A stretch of 64,000 bases of DNA, from the NCBI RefSeq assembly GCF_005116675.2, contig NZ_CP050699.1, positions 2,813,001 to 2,877,000 on the forward strand, in the 5' to 3' direction. Below the pieces are notes generated by a model that saw only the letters and a list, made by a program, of their open reading frames with translations, did not search any database and was not told where the DNA came from. The DNA comes from Desulfosediminicola ganghwensis. Lineage in GTDB: Bacteria; Desulfobacterota; Desulfobulbia; Desulfobulbales; Desulfocapsaceae. Numbering within the stretch: the stretch's first letter is position 1; the number at the start of each line of letters is the position of its first letter. Both the position numbers and the translations under genes were made by a program. Positions 43,792 to 52,678 of the stretch are shown here, piece after piece.

Positions 43792-45057
43792 CTATAATTC
43801 GTCGCAAATTATCTCACCTGTCTTTCTGCCGGAAAGTAATGCCCACTGGATAGAGGGCAGACTCCTATATTCGCCGCAGATGCGTATTCTGGTATCGTAG
43901 CTGAGTGGCAGCTGGTACGGGTTGGCAGTTGGTGGTTCCTGGTTTGGCAGACCATAGGGAATATGCATTGTCCGCAGAAGTTGCCAGTGGTTAACCTCTG
44001 TGCCAAACCAACTTGCGAGTTGCTCTCTGATCTGGTTTTCGAGTTCTGGTGAAGTTTCATTTCTCAGGCTGACCACTGCAACCAGAGTTTCGTTGTTGGG
44101 GGCATAGTCCGGTGCAATGAGACTGGGGAAGGCGAGGTTGTTGACCGGGCCCTGGCCCTCACCGTTCAGTATGAGAAAAGGGATTTTGGAAGGCGGGCGC
44201 CATTCTCCTGCGTTAAAGTACAGGCAGGTTTCGCCAAGGGGCGAACGAGCCTGAGGCGCTGGTTCTGCTGGTTCAGAAACGGTTTTGAGTAACTCTTTGA
44301 CCATTGGCAAAGGAGTCGCCAGTACGATCATTCTTGCGTGCAGGGTTGTGCCGTATTGCAAGGTGACCGATCCATTCGTGATACTTGTCACCCGACTGAC
44401 GTAGCGGATGTTTTCCTGGGGCAGCTCAGCTGCCAACTGGGCGGCTATCTGGCCCATTCCTTTGGCGGGAACCGCCACATCGCCTGCTGCGAACATACGC
44501 ATGATATATTTCAACACCCGGCTGGAGGCCCGGATTTCCGGATCGAGGCATGCGCCTGCAAAAAAAGGTTGGAAAAACTGTTGGATGAATTGGTGTGAGA
44601 ACCCCCATTGCTCAAGAAAATCGATGGTGGGTTGCTCCTCTTCCTGAAAAATATCCGGCAGTGTGACCCCGCGAACAGCAATGGCCAGTTTAAGTACCAG
44701 ATATCTGTCTCTGACGCTGCCGATTGGGGAAGTTGCTGTGGCCAGCAACTGGCTCGGATGACGGCGTGGATCGGCGATGGTATGAAACCTGTCGTTGGCC
44801 CTGATTACTATCCCGGACGGATAGGAGCGGAGATCGAGTCGCTGGTAGTCAAGGGTCTTTTGCGCTTCCGGGTAAGCGGTTTGCAACACCTGGAAACCGC
44901 GGTCCAGTAGAAACCCCTGCTCCCTGTCAGTGCGAACCCTGCCGCCGGGTTGTTCTTCAGCTTCAAGTAAAATAAATGATTTTTTCCTCCGGTGTACGGC
45001 CCTGGCACAGGCGAGTCCTGCCAGGCCTGCGCCTACGATGATAACGTCGTACTCCAT
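43792..45057 (-). CDS. FAD-dependent amine oxidase/desaturase-like protein
   Basis: 421 residues. The dinucleotide site VIIVGAGLAGLACARAVHRR and EEQPGGRVRTD open the protein, as in protoporphyrinogen oxidase, phytoene desaturase and amine oxidases. GMGQIAAQLAAELPQENIRY is the usual conserved middle segment, and the C-terminus RICGEYRSLPSIQWALLSGR closes the FAD fold. Substrate is unknown. It is the last of three leftward genes: gltS, an ADP-ribosylglycohydrolase and this one, with a 47-base gap. Confidence 0.85.
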   Translation of the reverse strand: MEYDVIIVGAGLAGLACARAVHRRKKSFILLEAEEQPGGRVRTDREQGFLLDRGFQVLQTAYPEAQKTLDYQRLDLRSYPSGIVIRANDRFHTIADPRRHPSQLLATATSPIGSVRDRYLVLKLAIAVRGVTLPDIFQEEEQPTIDFLEQWGFSHQFIQQFFQPFFAGACLDPEIRASSRVLKYIMRMFAAGDVAVPAKGMGQIAAQLAAELPQENIRYVSRVTSITNGSVTLQYGTTLHARMIVLATPLPMVKELLKTVSEPAEPAPQARSPLGETCLYFNAGEWRPPSKIPFLILNGEGQGPVNNLAFPSLIAPDYAPNNETLVAVVSLRNETSPELENQIREQLASWFGTEVNHWQLLRTMHIPYGLPNQEPPTANPYQLPLSYDTRIRICGEYRSLPSIQWALLSGRKTGEIICDEL

Positions 45058-45104
45058 CTATGCGATCCTCTCTGCTGGTTCTGTATTCTCCGAACAATTC
45101 GATT

Positions 45105-46118
45105 TCAGTGATGTGATAGTGTTGGTTTGGTCTTCAGGCCGGAGATCCAGCGCTCTGGAAATCCCTCCATACCTTTTGCTGCTCCAAGGAATGCTCCGAG
45201 TACCGTTCCTCTCCCCACATTATCTCCACCAGCCATGGTGTTGGCAATAAGTCCCTGTTCTGGATCTTCACTATATTTTAGCGCCAGATAAATCGTTGCC
45301 GGCAGGGACTGATCCATATAGCAGGCGGAGGAGAAGTGACGTCTGATTACGGTATCATCAGGAAAATCGAGTAAATGTTTGTAATTATGACGGGCGATAC
45401 CTGAAGCCGATTTACTGCAGGAGCGATGAATCGCCTCGGGCAACGGCTCGCCCTTCAGGGTACTGATGAGAATGTTTGCAGTAATTTCGGCACCGGTCTC
45501 CATAATCGAGCCACGATGGGTAAGTTTGAGATGATCGAGGGCGGCAGGGCAGGCTCTTTCAGGTTCGTCGGCATAGTGGAGTAGAACAGGCAGCATCTGC
45601 GACAGGCCGCCAATATGGTGTTCGTCGGTTCTGCCGCAGGCAAGAGGGTGGACACCATGCCCATAGTTGATAAAGAAGTGACGGAGGTACTCCTCAACAT
45701 AGGTATCATTATGCGTGCCTGGAGTGATAAGGAAATCAATCAGCCGATTCAGCCATTTTTCAGCGGAATATTCAGGTTCCTGCTGTAGAAAATCAAACAA
45801 CTCGTGTGCTAATTTCAGGTTCAGGGTGTTTTCTCCAGCATCTAAAAACTGGTGGTAATGAATGCCGCGCCGACCCCAATATTGTGCCTGGTCATGGAGA
45901 ATATCCGCTTTGGAATTCGGGGGAGTGTATGAAGATCTCCAGAGGATAGAATCCGGATGCGGATTTTTAGGTGCGAGATAGTCATGAACCTGACCATAAT
46001 CCCTACAGAGGGCCTCGGTGTCATAATACCAGTGCACCGGCATGGCCAGGGCATCACCAATGAACATGCCATAGATGGCACCATCTAGCCTGTCATGAAA
46101 AGAGAGCTGTCTCTTCAT
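45105..46118 (-). CDS. ADP-ribosylglycohydrolase-family protein
   Basis: 337 residues from ATG 46118, chosen because AGGAA precedes it by a few bases. The N-terminal helix carries GAIYGMFIGDALAMPVHWYY and the C-terminal region AGGDNVGRGTVLGAFLGAAK, both hallmark DraG/ADPRH motifs that place metal-binding aspartates. The substrate could be ADP-ribosylated protein or a small ADP-ribosyl compound. It sits between gltS, whose end it overlaps only in an upstream extension, and the flavin oxidase. Confidence 0.88.
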   Translation of the reverse strand: MKRQLSFHDRLDGAIYGMFIGDALAMPVHWYYDTEALCRDYGQVHDYLAPKNPHPDSILWRSSYTPPNSKADILHDQAQYWGRRGIHYHQFLDAGENTLNLKLAHELFDFLQQEPEYSAEKWLNRLIDFLITPGTHNDTYVEEYLRHFFINYGHGVHPLACGRTDEHHIGGLSQMLPVLLHYADEPERACPAALDHLKLTHRGSIMETGAEITANILISTLKGEPLPEAIHRSCSKSASGIARHNYKHLLDFPDDTVIRRHFSSACYMDQSLPATIYLALKYSEDPEQGLIANTMAGGDNVGRGTVLGAFLGAAKGMEGFPERWISGLKTKPTLSHH

Positions 46119-46179
46119 AATAAAGTTCCTTTTGTACGCTCTGTCTTTCCCCGTCCAGTGCTCCGCATTGAGGCGCTGA

Positions 46180-47388
46180 CTAAAAGAAAACGGGTAGTCG
46201 CAGAAAGGCCTGAATAGTGAAAGCGTTGACAATATCGATGAAAAACGCTCCGACGAGTGGAACTATGAGTAAAGCCCGCACCGACGGCCCGTGTTTTTTT
46301 GCGACTGCATCCATGTTCGCTATGGCAACAGGAGTTGCCCCGAGGCCCATGCCAAAAAAACCACCGACAATCATTGCCGCATCGTAATCGCTGCCCATCA
46401 TCCTGAAGACAATGAAAAAGCCAAATAACATGGCGAACATCGCCTGAAAAATCATAGTGGTGAAGAGGAGGATGAATGAATCCGCCAGAGAAAGCAGATC
46501 CATACTCATCAGGCTCATGGCAAGAAAGAGTTGTAGGCATACTCCGCCGATGAGGTCGATTCCCTCATGGTTCAGGTCGATTTTAGTGGTATCGGCGAGG
46601 TTGGTCAGGAGCACTCCCACCATCATCGCAGTGAGAAAACCCGGCAGGCGGATATTGTATTCGAAGAGATAGCGGTTTACGGCATCACCGACACCCAGGC
46701 AGAGGGCCAGGCAGAAAATGGTGAAGATAATGTCGTCGATGGTTACCCTGTGGTGCGGTTTGCCGGTTTCGTCGGTTTGAATGGCAGCAGCCTCTTCAAG
46801 ATCGGCCTGGCTCGGTTGAAGGTTATGTCTCAGGATGAGCAGACCGGCAAGTGGGCCGCCGAACAGTCCTCCTAGAATCAACCCAAAGGTGGCGCAGGCG
46901 ATGCCGAATTCGGAGACTCCCCGTACACCGGTGCTCGCCATGATGTCGCCCCAGGCTACAGCTGTCCCGTGGCCACCGGCAAGAGCTATTGAGCCCCCGA
47001 AAAGGCCGAACACCGGATTATATCCCAGGCTTTTTGCCACCACCACCCCGATTCCATTCTGGAAAACAAGGAATATGCCGCAGGAGATGGTAAGGATCAG
47101 TAAAGCGAGACCGCCCCGCAGCAGGAATTTCAGTTTGGCGTTGAGGCCGATGGTAGAAAAGAAGATGAGCAGCAGCAGGTTTCGCAGATCGAGATTGAAA
47201 TCAAGCTCTACCACTTCATAAAGGGCTAAGATGGTGATAATGACACTGCAGATAATGCCGCCAGTGACAGATTCGGGGATGTTGTTTCGACGAAGAAATG
47301 GGAAGTGTTTGGTGAGAAATGTGCCAACATAGAGCACCAGAATCGCAAGAATCAGGATTTGTCGACCAGCAATCTCGTAGGTTGGCAT
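46180..47388 (-). CDS. gltS: sodium/glutamate symporter GltS
   Basis: 402 residues, about ten hydrophobic segments. GGSIALAGGHGTAVAWGDIM near residue 130 and the inverted-repeat counterpart GGFFGMGLGATPVAIANMD near 345 are the two hairpin loops of the GltS fold. FSTIGLNAKLKFLLRGG is also diagnostic. It carries glutamate with Na+. It is the first gene of a leftward three-gene block. Confidence 0.95.
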   Translation of the reverse strand: MPTYEIAGRQILILAILVLYVGTFLTKHFPFLRRNNIPESVTGGIICSVIITILALYEVVELDFNLDLRNLLLLIFFSTIGLNAKLKFLLRGGLALLILTISCGIFLVFQNGIGVVVAKSLGYNPVFGLFGGSIALAGGHGTAVAWGDIMASTGVRGVSEFGIACATFGLILGGLFGGPLAGLLILRHNLQPSQADLEEAAAIQTDETGKPHHRVTIDDIIFTIFCLALCLGVGDAVNRYLFEYNIRLPGFLTAMMVGVLLTNLADTTKIDLNHEGIDLIGGVCLQLFLAMSLMSMDLLSLADSFILLFTTMIFQAMFAMLFGFFIVFRMMGSDYDAAMIVGGFFGMGLGATPVAIANMDAVAKKHGPSVRALLIVPLVGAFFIDIVNAFTIQAFLRLPVFF

Positions 47389-47610
47389 GGCTCTTATCTG
47401 AGGTACATGTTAGCTGTAACGGTGATTGTTCAGGTATTGCATTCGCACATCCTCTACCCTAATGCAGAATTTCCGGAGGTGCAGGGGGGGATTAACTCTT
47501 GCGCGGTGTTTGGGTTATCAGGATTGTATCACAACCTGAAACTGATCAGAACGAAATCTGGGCAAGATGACCGGCTACTGGTGGGGATATTTGTCAGGCA
47601 TGGTGGGCTG

Positions 47611-47647
47611 GCAACAAAAAACCCCGGATACCTCTTGGCATCCGGGG
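47611..47647 (-). terminator. intrinsic terminator of the 61-residue gene
   Basis: CCCCGGAT and ATCCGGGG pair (47622-47629 with 47640-47647) and TTTTTTGTTGC follows on the minus strand. It lies 27 bases after the 61-residue gene. Confidence 0.88.
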
Positions 47648-47673
47648 ATTTGTTTATGTAAACTGGCCAGTGA

Positions 47674-47859
47674 CTACCAACTGTCACCAAGGACCAGGCT
47701 GGTATCCATGCATTGATTTTTTTGTTCTTCACTCAAACCGGCTTTGGGGTCAAATTTTTCCAGATCCTTGTGGTAGCAGGCATACTCCTTACCATCAACG
47801 TCCTGGATCCACTTCATGCTCTGGTACTCTCTTGAAATTATTTCGCCTCTCATGCTCAT
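47674..47859 (-). CDS. 61-residue protein, unknown
   Basis: A strong AGGAGG lies five bases before ATG and a terminator follows, so this is a real single-gene unit. It contains two cysteines (YACYHKDLEKFDP and NQCMDTSLVL) and reads MKWIQDVDGKEYACYH near residue 15. It has no signal peptide or membrane helix. I do not recognise the family. Confidence 0.8.
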   Translation of the reverse strand: MSMRGEIISREYQSMKWIQDVDGKEYACYHKDLEKFDPKAGLSEEQKNQCMDTSLVLGDSW

Positions 47860-48045
47860 AACGTCCTCCTTAAGTCAGACGGGGTGGTTTAGATTATCGT
47901 CGATCATTTCTTACCGACTTACTTAAACTCATTATCTTCGATTGCGGATAGGGTAGGTTTCAACAGGAACTTAATGTTGCCGATGTTGTCTACCTCGTTC
48001 CATGCTTGACAAATTAATTATGGCAAACAGGAAAACAATGGGTAC

Positions 48046-48093
48046 AAGAAGGCAGGACAATGATAGCTAAACCTATCATTGTCCTGCCTTCTT
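48046..48093. terminator. 21-bp perfect inverted repeat, likely terminator of the M20 gene
   Basis: AAGAAGGCAGGACAATGATAG (48046-48066) is matched exactly by its complement at 48073-48093 around loop CTAAAC. It lies 35 bases after the M20 peptidase stop on the minus strand. The T-tail is short (TTCTTG), so the stem itself is the notable part. Two-sided termination or RNA processing are both possible. Confidence 0.75.
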
Positions 48094-48127
48094 AACTGAG
48101 GGAATGGGCGATGGCAAGATTTGAGAA

Positions 48128-49279
48128 TTACTTTACTTCTTTATCAAATTCATGAAAGAAAGTATCAAGGCGGTCATAGAGTTGGTAGAGACTCGACAGG
48201 ACGATGTGTTCATTTTCCGTGTGCTGTGAGGTATTCCCTTCCGCGCCCACTATCACGCCGGGGATGCCGCGTTGTGATAGATAGCGCGCATCTGAGGCAC
48301 CATGTTCGAAGCCGACAATGGCGTTGTCGAAGTTGCGTACCAGGAGATCTATATTGGAAGAAGGACCTGTGGCAAACACTGGTTCTTTGGCGAGTATTTC
48401 AACCTTGGATTTGATAGATCTTTCTATGCTGGCAAGAATGGCATCCGGGTCATCATGTTCTGTGTAACGTATGTCGAGAAGCGCTTCGGCCCGGTCCGGC
48501 ACCACATTGATGGAGCCGTTACCCACAGTGAGATTGGACAACACCATGGTTTTATACCAGTGATCGCTGGGCTCGTCCTTGGCCTGTTCGAAAAAGATAG
48601 TTTGTAATTCCCTGTAATCCTGTACCAGATTGTCAAAGGCGTTCTCTCCAAGCCATGGCCGTGCTCCGTGTGAGGCTTTACCCGTTGCGGTTATTTTGAG
48701 CTGGAGTATACCCTTTTCTTTGTCGACGATAAGTTCCGGGCCACCGCCGTCGATAGCAATGCAGAAATCTGTGCTGATACTGTCTATGAGTGCGCCAACG
48801 CCATTGGCGCCGCCGGTTTCCTCATCACCAGAGAGCAAAAGACCAAATTGCATATCCTGTTGGTTGCCGCCCCCGCTTTTGATCACATTCAAATGTTCTC
48901 TGAAGAGTATCAGGGAGAGGGCTACGGCATATTTGTCATCAATTGAGCCCCTGCCAAAAAGGCAGCCATTTTCTATCCATGGTTCAAACAGTTCTGTGTT
49001 TTTCACCTCCACAACATCAAAGTGGCTCATCACCAACAGCGGCGCATTCCCTGGTTGAGGCAAAACAGATATGGAAGGCACATCATTGATGCTGTGTCGA
49101 TCAAAGTCGATATTGTTGGCCTTCAACCACTGGGAGATGAAATCTGCACACTGATGAATGTCATCTCTTCGTGAGGAGGTGGAAGGAATCCTGATAAGCT
49201 TTTTGGTAAGTTCAATCAATTCAAGATGGATCTGGTTTTCCGGCAGGGTTTTCACGCTATCTAACCTTTGCTGTTTCAT
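48128..49279 (-). CDS. M20-family metallopeptidase
   Basis: 383 residues from ATG 49279; starts at 49345 and 49324 are also open but none has a good ribosome site. The M20 motifs are present: LLVMSHFDVVEV with metal His and Asp, LFGRGSIDDKYAVAL with the bridging Asp, and LLSGDEETGGANGVGAL with the catalytic Glu. GKASHGARPWLGENAFDNL is the lid domain. It is related to ArgE, DapE and carboxypeptidase-like enzymes; the precise substrate cannot be read. A 21-bp inverted repeat follows. Confidence 0.9.
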   Translation of the reverse strand: MKQQRLDSVKTLPENQIHLELIELTKKLIRIPSTSSRRDDIHQCADFISQWLKANNIDFDRHSINDVPSISVLPQPGNAPLLVMSHFDVVEVKNTELFEPWIENGCLFGRGSIDDKYAVALSLILFREHLNVIKSGGGNQQDMQFGLLLSGDEETGGANGVGALIDSISTDFCIAIDGGGPELIVDKEKGILQLKITATGKASHGARPWLGENAFDNLVQDYRELQTIFFEQAKDEPSDHWYKTMVLSNLTVGNGSINVVPDRAEALLDIRYTEHDDPDAILASIERSIKSKVEILAKEPVFATGPSSNIDLLVRNFDNAIVGFEHGASDARYLSQRGIPGVIVGAEGNTSQHTENEHIVLSSLYQLYDRLDTFFHEFDKEVK

Positions 49280-49594
49280 GCAGCTGAAAATATGGGAAAT
49301 CACATAAAGCAGAGGTGTCACCATCTGCCTGGTAGATGATATCATTAAAAGGTGAAGAGCGAAGTAGTAATCAAAATCGTATGGGAATTCAAAGATAATT
49401 GGCCGGTAACAGTATTTTCCAATACCTGAATATCACAGGAATGGCCATGAAAGCAGGGAGGTAGTAGAGTAGTCATTTTCTTGATATCATATTCCTTATA
49501 CGCTAAAACAGATAGTTAACTGTTGGTTGCAGGGCAGGGTTGAGGGAAGGGTATAGCAGAGAACATCAAGCTTTTCAGAGGTCGTCTGAATATT

Positions 49595-50749
49595 ATGCGC
49601 ACCAGAATAAAATGGCTGATACTTCTTGTTTTGCTTACGCTTGTGGCTGGTGGAATCTGGTACAAGACACGGCCCAAGCCTATTGAGATACTGGTCGCGC
49701 CGGTTGAGCGCGGATTGGTCGCAAAGACTGTGGCTAACACAAGGGCCGGTACGGTCAAGGCGTGCCGCAGGGCGAAACTATCGCCTTCCATTGGGGGGCA
49801 GATCGCTTTGCTACCCATCAGGGAAGGAGATCAGGTCAAGGCCGGTGAACTCCTGCTGGAGATTTGGAATGAAGATCTCAAGGCACAACTGGCCCTCGCC
49901 GGCCGCGAGGTGGAGGTTGCTCAGGCCAATGCCAATGCTACCTGTTTCTCAGCAGGCGAAGCGAGAAGACAGGCCAACAGGGAAGAGCAGCTCTTCAGCA
50001 GAAAGGTTGGTTCTGAAGAAGAAGCCGACCGGGCGGTAACACTCGCCAAATCACTTGAGGCCCAGTGTAACGCAGCCAAAGCAACTGTGCTTCGCAGCAA
50101 GGCCAGTGTTGAAGTCGCCAGGGTCAACCTTTCCCGTACCCGCCTCATAGCCCCATTTGGCGGGGTTGTTGCCCAGATCGAGGGTGAGCTGAATGAATAC
50201 GTCACGCCATCTCCGGTGGGGGTGCAGACGCCACCGGCCGTGGACCTGATAGAAAACGACTGTTATTTTGTTTCGGCTCCTATTGATGAGGTTGATGCGG
50301 CTGGCGTGCGGGTTGGTATGGAGGTGCGTATCGGCCTGGATGCTTTTCGGGGCAGGAGTTTTGCCGGTAAAGTGCGGCGCATATCTCCTTATGTGCTTGA
50401 CCTGGAAAAACAGGCGAGAACCGTGGAGATAGAAGCAGCTTTTCTGAAGGAAAGTGATTTTGACGATTTGCTGGCCGGTTATAGTGCCGATGTGGAGATT
50501 ATTCTTGCCATCAGTGACAATACCCTGAAAATCCCCACCGAGGCCGTGATTGAGACCAATGGCGACAGGAAAGTTTTTGTATACCAGCCTGCCGGGGACA
50601 TTGTGAATGAGAGGGTGGTCACCACAGGGCTTGCCAACTGGGCCCAGACAGAAGTGACTTCCGGCCTTGGCGAGGATGAGTTCATCGTCGTCAATATAGA
50701 CAAACCAGGGTTGCAGGATGGTGTGTCGGTTACGGTGGTGAAAAAGTGA
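49595..50749 (+). CDS. MacA/HlyD-type periplasmic adaptor
   Basis: 384 residues. An N-terminal anchor (WLILLVLLTLVAGGIWYK) is followed by a split lipoyl half (SPSIGGQIALLPIREGDQVK near residue 65), a coiled coil (about 100-190), a second lipoyl half (LIAPFGGVVAQIEGELNEYV) and a beta-barrel domain. It should join an inner-membrane ABC transporter to an outer-membrane channel. Three ABC genes follow. No TolC-like gene is adjacent. Confidence 0.9.
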   Translation: MRTRIKWLILLVLLTLVAGGIWYKTRPKPIEILVAPVERGLVAKTVANTRAGTVKACRRAKLSPSIGGQIALLPIREGDQVKAGELLLEIWNEDLKAQLALAGREVEVAQANANATCFSAGEARRQANREEQLFSRKVGSEEEADRAVTLAKSLEAQCNAAKATVLRSKASVEVARVNLSRTRLIAPFGGVVAQIEGELNEYVTPSPVGVQTPPAVDLIENDCYFVSAPIDEVDAAGVRVGMEVRIGLDAFRGRSFAGKVRRISPYVLDLEKQARTVEIEAAFLKESDFDDLLAGYSADVEIILAISDNTLKIPTEAVIETNGDRKVFVYQPAGDIVNERVVTTGLANWAQTEVTSGLGEDEFIVVNIDKPGLQDGVSVTVVKK

Positions 50750-50765
50750 TGGGGGTGACCGGGCC

Positions 50766-51449
50766 ATGATTCAGCTTGAAAACATCAGCAAGGTGTTCAC
50801 CGTGGGGGATGAAAAGGTGCACGCTCTGCGTAATGTGGACCTGACCATCGAAACTGGCGAGTATGTGGCGATAATGGGGCCGTCCGGTTCTGGTAAATCA
50901 ACCATGCTCAATATGATCGGCCTGCTGGACCGGCCCGACAGTGGTGTATACAGCCTGGAAGGCCAGGATATGACGGCCCTGGATGACAGCCGGCAGGCGG
51001 AATTGCGACGGCATAAGATCGGTTTTATTTTCCAGTTTTTCCATCTGGTGCCGAGGATGACGGCAGCTGAAAATATCGAGTTGCCCATGATGCTGGCCGG
51101 CCTGGATACACGGGAGCGAAAGAAGCGTATGGAGAGATCGGTGGAAGCTTTCGGGCTTGCCGATAGAGCCGGCCATAGGCCGGATCAGCTCTCCGGTGGC
51201 CAGCGACAGCGAGTGGCCATTGCCCGTGCCACTATCATGCAGCCGCATATCCTGCTGGCGGATGAGCCCACCGGTAATCTCGATCGAGTCTCCGGAGGGG
51301 AGGTGATCAATATCCTCGAAGAGCTGAACAGTCAGAATATCACACTCCTGATGGTCACCCATGATCCGGAACTGGGCCGACGGGCCAGAAGGCAAATTCA
51401 TATGGTGGATGGTCAGATAGAGACCGACAACTCTTCTCCCACGGGTTAA
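50766..51449 (+). CDS. MacB-type ABC ATPase
   Basis: 227 residues with Walker [10 protein letters not shown] near residue 39, signature [20 protein letters not shown] near 140 and Walker [18 protein letters not shown]. It lies 17 bases after the adaptor gene and is separate from its permeases, unlike E. coli MacB where both domains are fused. Confidence 0.93.
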   Translation: MIQLENISKVFTVGDEKVHALRNVDLTIETGEYVAIMGPSGSGKSTMLNMIGLLDRPDSGVYSLEGQDMTALDDSRQAELRRHKIGFIFQFFHLVPRMTAAENIELPMMLAGLDTRERKKRMERSVEAFGLADRAGHRPDQLSGGQRQRVAIARATIMQPHILLADEPTGNLDRVSGGEVINILEELNSQNITLLMVTHDPELGRRARRQIHMVDGQIETDNSSPTG

Positions 51450-51470
51450 CCGAACGAGGTACGGTAAAGG

Positions 51471-52676
51471 GTGCACCTCTACGATATCATACGTTTTGCA
51501 TTCCGGGCTGCTTCCGGGTATCCGACCAGAACCCTGCTTATGCTGCTGGCCATGGCTATTGGCGTCAGTTCGGTGGTAGTGCTCTCAACCCTGGGAGACG
51601 GGGCAAAGCAGTATGTGCTCGACCAGTTTTCTTCTCTGGGGACAAACCTGGTCATCGTACTGCCCGGCCGCTCCGAGACCGTTGGCGGGCCGCCTCCGCT
51701 GCTTGGGGTCACGCCACGCGATCTCACGGTGGATGATGCCATGGCGCTGACCCGTTCTGCCAATATCCGTTATGTGGCGCCGGTGGTTTTCGGTTCCGCG
51801 CCTGTCTCCTACAGCGGGCTTCAGCGTGATACCCCCATACTCGGCTCTACCTCTCAGCTCTTTTTTATCCGCCAGCTCGAGATGGGCCGTGGCCGTTTTT
51901 TGCCGGAGGCTGAGGCTAATCGTGCAGCACCTGTCTGTGTTCTCGGTGACAGCACCAAAAAAGAATTGTTCGGCAACAAACCTGCAGTGGGTGAACGTAT
52001 TCGCATTGGTGATAATCGTTTCAGGGTTATCGGGGTATTGGCAGAACAGGGGGAATCGTTAGGTATTGATCTTGGCAATGTGGTGATGATCCCGGTTGCC
52101 TCGGCCCAGGCTCTCTTTGATACCACCTCTCTGTTTCGCATTATGGTGGAGGCAAATGACCGGGAAGCGATCGGCCGGGCCAGGGACACCATTGTCAGAA
52201 TCATGAAAGAGCGTCACGATGGGGAGGATGATGTCACGGTCATCACCCAGGATGCGGTGCTGGCGACTTTTGATCGAATTTTTACGGCTCTTACCCTGAC
52301 CGTCACCGGCATCGGGGCTATCTCAATTGCGGTGGCTGGTATTTTGATTATGAATGTGATGCTTATTGCCGTCAGCCAGCGGCGCTCCGAAGTTGGGCTC
52401 TTGAAAGCAATTGGCGCTCCGAACAGTGAGATCGTCATCCTCTTTCTGGCTGAGGCGGCAATACTCTCGTTTATCGGCGCTGTGGCCGGTTTGATTGTGG
52501 CCGCCGGTGCTGTCTGGCTGATTGAGTACATTCTGCCCCAGTTTCCTCTCTCCATCCCACCATGGTCTATCGCTGTAGCGGTTGCTGTGGCCTTTACCAC
52601 CGGCCTTATATTCGGCGTGCTGCCGGCGTTGCGGGCGGCGCATCTCGACCCGGTGCTGGCGCTCTCAAGGAGGTGA
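51471..52676 (+). CDS. MacB-type ABC permease 1
   Basis: 401 residues, GTG start at 51471. An N-terminal helix (TRTLLMLLAMAIGVSSVVVL), a large periplasmic domain (about 45-280) with GDSTKKELFGNKPAVGERI, then three helices. SQRRSEVGLLKAIGAPNSEI is the cytoplasmic coupling loop. A sister permease follows, so the transporter probably uses two different permease subunits. Confidence 0.92.
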   Translation: MHLYDIIRFAFRAASGYPTRTLLMLLAMAIGVSSVVVLSTLGDGAKQYVLDQFSSLGTNLVIVLPGRSETVGGPPPLLGVTPRDLTVDDAMALTRSANIRYVAPVVFGSAPVSYSGLQRDTPILGSTSQLFFIRQLEMGRGRFLPEAEANRAAPVCVLGDSTKKELFGNKPAVGERIRIGDNRFRVIGVLAEQGESLGIDLGNVVMIPVASAQALFDTTSLFRIMVEANDREAIGRARDTIVRIMKERHDGEDDVTVITQDAVLATFDRIFTALTLTVTGIGAISIAVAGILIMNVMLIAVSQRRSEVGLLKAIGAPNSEIVILFLAEAAILSFIGAVAGLIVAAGAVWLIEYILPQFPLSIPPWSIAVAVAVAFTTGLIFGVLPALRAAHLDPVLALSRR

Positions 52677-52678
52677 GC

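Noticed and set aside
52562-52678. Long N-terminal extension of permease 2
   Set aside because: It overlaps the coding end of permease 1 in a different frame, while ATG 52679 has AAGGAGG.
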